Shown in pieces: positions 59,930 through 64,000 of a DNA stretch of 64,000 nt (position 1 is its first letter; the number at the start of each line of letters is the position of its first letter). The notes below the pieces were generated by a model. It was not told the origin of the DNA, ran no database searches, and was given only the letters and a program-made list of their open reading frames with translations. A program made the position numbers and the translations under genes. Source of the stretch: Methylomarinum sp965277025 (GTDB lineage: Bacteria; Pseudomonadota; Gammaproteobacteria; Methylococcales; Methylomonadaceae); assembly GCA_965277025.1 (NCBI GenBank), contig OZ255706.1:186001-250000 (forward strand), read 5' to 3'.

Positions 59930-62392
59930 ATGACGAGCAGGATGGAAGAAAATTACAAACCTTTAGCGATAGAAGAAAAAGTTCAGCAACATTGGGAACA
60001 GGCAGGGCTTTTTAATGCCACTGAAGATGCTGATAAAGAAAAGTATTATTGTCTGTCCATGTTTCCTTATCCCAGTGGTAATTTGCACATGGGGCATGTC
60101 AGAAACTATACCATTGGTGATGTTATCAGTCGTTATCAGCGTATGCAGGGCAAGAACGTAATGCAGCCGATGGGATGGGACGCTTTTGGCCTGCCGGCTG
60201 AAAATGCGGCAATGAAGAACAAAGTGCATCCGGCTGATTGGACTTACAGTAATATCGACTATATGCGTCAGCAGTTGAAACGCTTAGGTTTTGGTTACGA
60301 CTGGAACCGGGAGCTGGCTGCCTGTGATCCATCTTATTACCGGTGGGAACAATGGTTTTTTACCCGCTTGCTGGAAAAAGGCCTGGTGTACAAAAAAACC
60401 TCACCGGTCAACTGGTGCCCTAATGACCAGACTGTTCTGGCCAATGAGCAGGTTATCGAAGGATGTTGCTGGCGTTGCGATACCAAGGTCGAGAAAAAAG
60501 AAATTTCGCAATGGTTTCTGAAAATCACAGCCTATGCCGATGAATTGTTGGCCGATCTGGAAAAACTGGACGGCTGGCCGGAACAGGTTAAAACCATGCA
60601 GGCCAACTGGATTGGCAAATCGCAAGGTGTGGAAATGGATTTCAGTGTCGAAGGAATGGAACAAGCCATTCGTATTTATACGACACGTCCAGACACCGTG
60701 ATGGGTGTCACTTATGTGGCTGTTGCCGCCGAGCACCCGGTGGCATTGGCGGCAGCGAAAAACAATCCCGAAATCCAGGCATTTTTGGACGAATGCAAGG
60801 TGATGGAAACCTCGGAAGCTGCGATGGAAACGATGGAGAAGAAAGGCGTGGATTCCGGGTTCAAGGCCATTCATCCGATTACCGGTGAGCCGGTTGCTGT
60901 CTGGATTGCTAATTTTGTCCTGATGAGTTATGGCACAGGTGCTGTGATGTCGGTGCCGGCGCATGATCAGCGTGATTATGAATTTGCTAAAAAATACGCG
61001 ATACCGCTCAAGCAGGTCATTTTTTCTACCGAGGGTAGTGATGATTCGGTTGAAGAACAGGCTTTTACAGCTAAAGGCATGCTAAAAAATTCCGGCCAGT
61101 TTGACGGTCTGACTTCAGAACAAGCGTTCACTGCAATCGCAGAATTTCTGGAGAAAGCTGGCAAGGGACAACGTAAAACCAATTATCGCCTGCGTGACTG
61201 GGGGGTTTCCCGTCAGCGTTACTGGGGTGCGCCGGTGCCAATTATTTATTGTGATGATTGCGGTACGGTGGCAGTGCCTGAAAAAGATTTGCCGGTTGAA
61301 CTGCCCAAGGATGTGGTTCTCGATGGTTCACAATCACCACTGGCAGCTCACCCTGAATTCCCGCATGCCGACTGCCCTAAATGTGGCAAGCCGGCACGAC
61401 GCGATACCGATACCTTCGATACTTTTATGGAATCGTCCTGGTATTTTGCCCGTTTTGCAGGCAAAAGTGATGAGAAAATGCTGGACGAGTCGGTCAATTA
61501 CTGGCTGCCTGTTGACCATTATATTGGCGGTATCGAGCATGCGATTTTGCATCTACTGTATGCGCGTTTTTACACCAAACTGTTGCGCGATGAAGGGCTG
61601 GTCAAGGTTGATGAACCTTTTAAAAACCTGTTGACCCAGGGTATGGTGTTGAAAGATGGCGCGAAAATGTCAAAATCCAAAGGCAACACGGTTGATCCGC
61701 AAGAATTGATCGACCGCTATGGTGCCGATACTGTTCGCTTGTTCATCATGTTCGCAGTCCCTCCTGAGCAATCGCTGGAATGGTCAGACAGTGGCGTGGA
61801 AGGCGCGTTTCGTTTTATGAAGCGCTTGTGGCGTCAGGTTTATTTACACGTTTCTGCTGGCGGCGCTTCACAAGCCGTCGATAAAACCAGTCTGACAGAA
61901 GCACAAAAAAAGCTGCGCAGACAGTTATATCAGACTTTGCAAAAAGTCAGCGATGATATGGGGCGTCGTTTTACCTTCAATACAGCGATTGCCGCCAATA
62001 TGGAGTTGTTGAATGCATTGGCGAAATTTGAGGATGATTCGGAAAACGGTCAAGCTGTTCGGCAGGAAGTATTGGAAAAAATTGTTTTGATGCTTTCGCC
62101 GGTGGTGCCGCATGTTTGCCAGAGATTATGGGAAAATCTTGGGCATAAAGGGGATATTGTCGTTGCCAGCTGGCCCAAGGTCGATGAATCTGCCCTGGTG
62201 CAAGACAGTCTGGAGATGGTCATTCAGGTGAATGGTAAATTACGCAGTAAATTGAATGTGCCGCTTTCCGCCAGTAAAGATGATATTGAAAAAATGGCTT
62301 TGGCAGATGCCAGGATTCAATCCTATATCGAGGGTAAAACCATTCGGAAAGTGATTGTCGTGCCCAAAAAACTGATCAATATTGTGGTTTGA
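59930..62392 (+). CDS. leuS: Leucyl-tRNA synthetase
   Basis: Class Ia synthetase that charges tRNA-Leu. About 820 residues. The HIGH motif is SMFPYPSGNLHMGHVRNYTI. The editing domain CP1 has YTTRPDTVMGVTYVAVAAEH and GTGAVMSVPAHDQRDYEFAK. KMSKS is in GAKMSKSKGNTVDPQELIDR. The C-terminal anchor is IQVNGKLRSKLNVPLSASKD. The start could be the ATG at 59930 (MTSRMEENYKPL) or the one at 59942 (MEENYKPL), both shorter than the open frame from 59900. lptE and holA follow closely. Confidence 0.97.
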   Translation: MTSRMEENYKPLAIEEKVQQHWEQAGLFNATEDADKEKYYCLSMFPYPSGNLHMGHVRNYTIGDVISRYQRMQGKNVMQPMGWDAFGLPAENAAMKNKVHPADWTYSNIDYMRQQLKRLGFGYDWNRELAACDPSYYRWEQWFFTRLLEKGLVYKKTSPVNWCPNDQTVLANEQVIEGCCWRCDTKVEKKEISQWFLKITAYADELLADLEKLDGWPEQVKTMQANWIGKSQGVEMDFSVEGMEQAIRIYTTRPDTVMGVTYVAVAAEHPVALAAAKNNPEIQAFLDECKVMETSEAAMETMEKKGVDSGFKAIHPITGEPVAVWIANFVLMSYGTGAVMSVPAHDQRDYEFAKKYAIPLKQVIFSTEGSDDSVEEQAFTAKGMLKNSGQFDGLTSEQAFTAIAEFLEKAGKGQRKTNYRLRDWGVSRQRYWGAPVPIIYCDDCGTVAVPEKDLPVELPKDVVLDGSQSPLAAHPEFPHADCPKCGKPARRDTDTFDTFMESSWYFARFAGKSDEKMLDESVNYWLPVDHYIGGIEHAILHLLYARFYTKLLRDEGLVKVDEPFKNLLTQGMVLKDGAKMSKSKGNTVDPQELIDRYGADTVRLFIMFAVPPEQSLEWSDSGVEGAFRFMKRLWRQVYLHVSAGGASQAVDKTSLTEAQKKLRRQLYQTLQKVSDDMGRRFTFNTAIAANMELLNALAKFEDDSENGQAVRQEVLEKIVLMLSPVVPHVCQRLWENLGHKGDIVVASWPKVDESALVQDSLEMVIQVNGKLRSKLNVPLSASKDDIEKMALADARIQSYIEGKTIRKVIVVPKKLINIVV

Positions 62393-62394
62393 AG

Positions 62395-62898
62395 ATGAGA
62401 AGCTGGCATAGCAAAGCGGTCTTTGTTTTCACCTTGCTGATTTTGTTGAGTGCCTGTGGTTATCACCTGCGTGGCGCGGTGGAAGTGAGCGAGGAAATGA
62501 GAAAGATTGCCATGCAATCGGTATCGAGCAGTCTTACTCGTGCAATGAAAGAATTGTTGCGAGGCACAGATGCCCGTATCGTCAATAACCCGGCTGAAGC
62601 AGGTATTGTCATTAAAGCACTTGATGAGCATCTTGAGAGGCGCGTATTGTCGCTTGATTCAACTGGCCGGGCGAATGAATTTGAATTGACCTATCGCTTG
62701 GATTATCAATTGCTGGACAAAGAGGGTAAAGAATTGTCAGAAAAACCATTGCATCTGGAATTGTATCGCAGTTATTTCAATAACCAGATCGATATTCTGG
62801 CTAAAAACAATGAAGAAGCAGTGATTCGGCAAGAGTTGTATCGACAAGCGGCCAAAAGGATTTTATCCCAGGCCAGGCTAGTGGTAAGCAAGCCCTGA
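62395..62898 (+). CDS. lptE: LPS-assembly lipoprotein LptE
   Basis: Outer-membrane lipoprotein that plugs LptD and helps place LPS on the surface. The start at 62395 is three bases after the leuS stop. The 167-residue product has the signal peptide MRSWHSKAVFVFTLLILLSA with lipobox LLSAC, then GYHLRGAVEVSEEMRKIAMQ, the family pattern. The end overlaps holA by one base (TGATG). The order leuS-lptE-holA is the same as in E. coli. Confidence 0.92.
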   Translation: MRSWHSKAVFVFTLLILLSACGYHLRGAVEVSEEMRKIAMQSVSSSLTRAMKELLRGTDARIVNNPAEAGIVIKALDEHLERRVLSLDSTGRANEFELTYRLDYQLLDKEGKELSEKPLHLELYRSYFNNQIDILAKNNEEAVIRQELYRQAAKRILSQARLVVSKP

Positions 62899-63926
62899 TG
62901 CGGTTAAACTCCGAACAACTGGAAGCGTCGTTAAAAAAAAACATACGGCCGGTTTATCTGGTCAGCGGCGATGAGCCTCTGCAGAAAGGTGAAGCGGCCG
63001 ATGCGATAAGGGCAGCAGCCAAGCGGGCTGGTTTTGGTCAGCGCGAAGTGTTAACTGTTGAAAATGACCGTTTTAACTGGGCGAGCTTATCGGAGTTGGC
63101 CGCCTCCTTATCCATTTTTGCCGATAAAAAACTGATCGATTTGCGTCTTCCGTCGGCTAAACCGGGCAAGGAAGGTGGAAAGGCGTTGGAAGCCTATTGC
63201 CAGATTCTTTCTAACGATACAATCTTATTGATTACGACGGGTAAAATCGCGGTGTCCTCTCAGAAAACACGCTGGTTTCAGGCTTTGGATAAAGCCGGAG
63301 TAATCGTTCAGGTCTGGCCTTTGCAAGGTTCAACATTATTGCAGTGGCTGAAACGGCGTAGCCTGAAACGGGGGTTGAATATTCAGGAAGATGCATTGCG
63401 CTGGTTGGTGTCCCGGGTTGAAGGTAATATGCTGGCCGCCGCCCAGGAACTGGAGAAACTTTATGTTTTGCATGGTTCTGAATCCATTTCCAAGCAGCAA
63501 CTGGAACAAGAAATCGCCGATTATGCTCGCTTCGATGTTTTTAAACTGGCCGAGGCATTGTTGGCGGGACAACTGAACAAAAGTGTTCGTATCTTGTCGG
63601 CATTAAAGGCTGAAGGCGTGGCCGAGCCTGTCGTGCTGTGGGCCTTGAGCCGCGAAGTGCGGGTATTGTTACAACTCAAACAGGCAGGCCGGGATAAGCA
63701 GACGATCTTCAGGCAATATCAGATTTGGGAATCAAAACAAAGCTTGTATAAGCATGCCTTGCAACGACTAAACGCTCATCATCTGTCGCGACTGATACAG
63801 CAATGCGCTTTGATTGACCGGCAGATCAAGGGGCAAGCCATTGGTGATTGTTGGGATGCTTTGTTTGAATCGGCGCTTTTATTCTGTCGCCCTGATATCA
63901 GTATCAGTAATCGATTGATGGTCTAA
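62898..63926 (+). CDS. holA: DNA polymerase III subunit delta
   Basis: Clamp-loader delta subunit, which opens the beta clamp. 342 residues. N-terminal RecA-like fold: RPVYLVSGDEPLQKGEAADA. The middle helical part has LRWLVSRVEGNMLAAAQELE and the C-terminal collar DQIKGQ-like region (IDRQIKGQAIGDCWDALFES). It overlaps lptE (TGATG). Confidence 0.95.
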   Translation: MRLNSEQLEASLKKNIRPVYLVSGDEPLQKGEAADAIRAAAKRAGFGQREVLTVENDRFNWASLSELAASLSIFADKKLIDLRLPSAKPGKEGGKALEAYCQILSNDTILLITTGKIAVSSQKTRWFQALDKAGVIVQVWPLQGSTLLQWLKRRSLKRGLNIQEDALRWLVSRVEGNMLAAAQELEKLYVLHGSESISKQQLEQEIADYARFDVFKLAEALLAGQLNKSVRILSALKAEGVAEPVVLWALSREVRVLLQLKQAGRDKQTIFRQYQIWESKQSLYKHALQRLNAHHLSRLIQQCALIDRQIKGQAIGDCWDALFESALLFCRPDISISNRLMV

Positions 63927-63933
63927 TTGAAAC

Positions 63934-64000
63934 CGCTGAACAAATCATCCATGATTTGTCAGCTGACGCAAAGTGGAAATGCGATTTTCACTTTGCTTAC
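63934..64000 (+). repeat. Modular palindromic repeat, site 7 (cut by window edge)
   Basis: CGCTGAACAAATCATCCATG with ATTTGTCAGC, then GCAAAGTGGAAATGCGATTT with TCACTTTGC and TTAC at the window end. It has the same module order as 32625-32780. Confidence 0.7.

Noticed and set aside
1..64000. CRISPR arrays, tRNA or rRNA genes
   Set aside because: I saw no regularly spaced repeat arrays and no tRNA- or rRNA-like sequence. The repeated hairpins are dispersed singly and not spaced as arrays.

Overview
The window looks like a chromosomal segment of a gammaproteobacterium. The evidence is the shared gene order bamA-skp-fabZ-lpxA-rnhB-dnaE, the EF-P lysylation set epmA-efp-epmB, leuS-lptE-holA, a SlyD with a His/Cys tail, and an aat-trxB/ftsK neighbourhood. 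An XrtA/PEP-CTERM type exopolysaccharide locus (FemAB-like protein, TIGR03087-type glycosyltransferase, PrsK/PrsR) and a DsrC-like protein would fit a free-living aquatic lineage such as the methanotrophic Methylococcales. That placement is inference: no methane-oxidation or rRNA gene lies in the window.

Layout. 1-7208: aat (partial), trxB, a small zinc-ribbon membrane protein, ftsK, a two-TM small protein, a membrane-protein gene split by an IS701-like element, slyD, and a frameshifted greB. 7209-11035: REP-like hairpins, then a chemoreceptor gene split by an IS66-type element. 11207-22113 is one long minus-strand block in which efp, epmA, bamA, skp, fabZ, lpxA, rnhB, fic, a 43-residue ORF and dnaE are closely packed, many with ATGA or TAATG overlaps. 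epmB and a DUF3592 protein are divergent from it. 24132-27106: trmL and glgP. 27151-29518: a second IS66 copy holding a nested IS. 29718-32480: secA. Then come acyP, an IS110 element, a cold-shock gene with a clear terminator, rimO, dsrC/tusE, tusB, gdx and a YcgR-like flagellar brake. 38756-43567: an IS, a Met/Gly-rich multicopper oxidase, the 5' part of its small partner gene, and an IS5-type element. 43666-50512: exopolysaccharide sugar genes, two of them frameshifted. 50524-57309: an IS, prsK-prsR, an NqrF-like reductase and a LuxR-type regulator. 57310-59503: repeats, a truncated porin and an IS4 element. 59504-63926: a truncated ybeL-like gene, leuS, lptE and holA.

Two themes dominate. 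First, insertion sequences are dense: nine copies of six types make up roughly a sixth of the window. Three are near-identical 1.1-kb copies and two are near-identical IS66 copies. Two native genes can be rebuilt exactly, in frame, by removing the IS plus one copy of its target duplication, so those insertions are young. Second, many genes carry small indels (greB, the femAB-like gene, wecC twice, three transposases), and rnhB has lost a standard start codon. This points to ongoing decay or to sequence errors, and some of the indels sit in homopolymer runs. The EPS locus is the worst affected.

A modular palindromic repeat family recurs at seven intergenic sites. No tRNA, rRNA or CRISPR array was seen.
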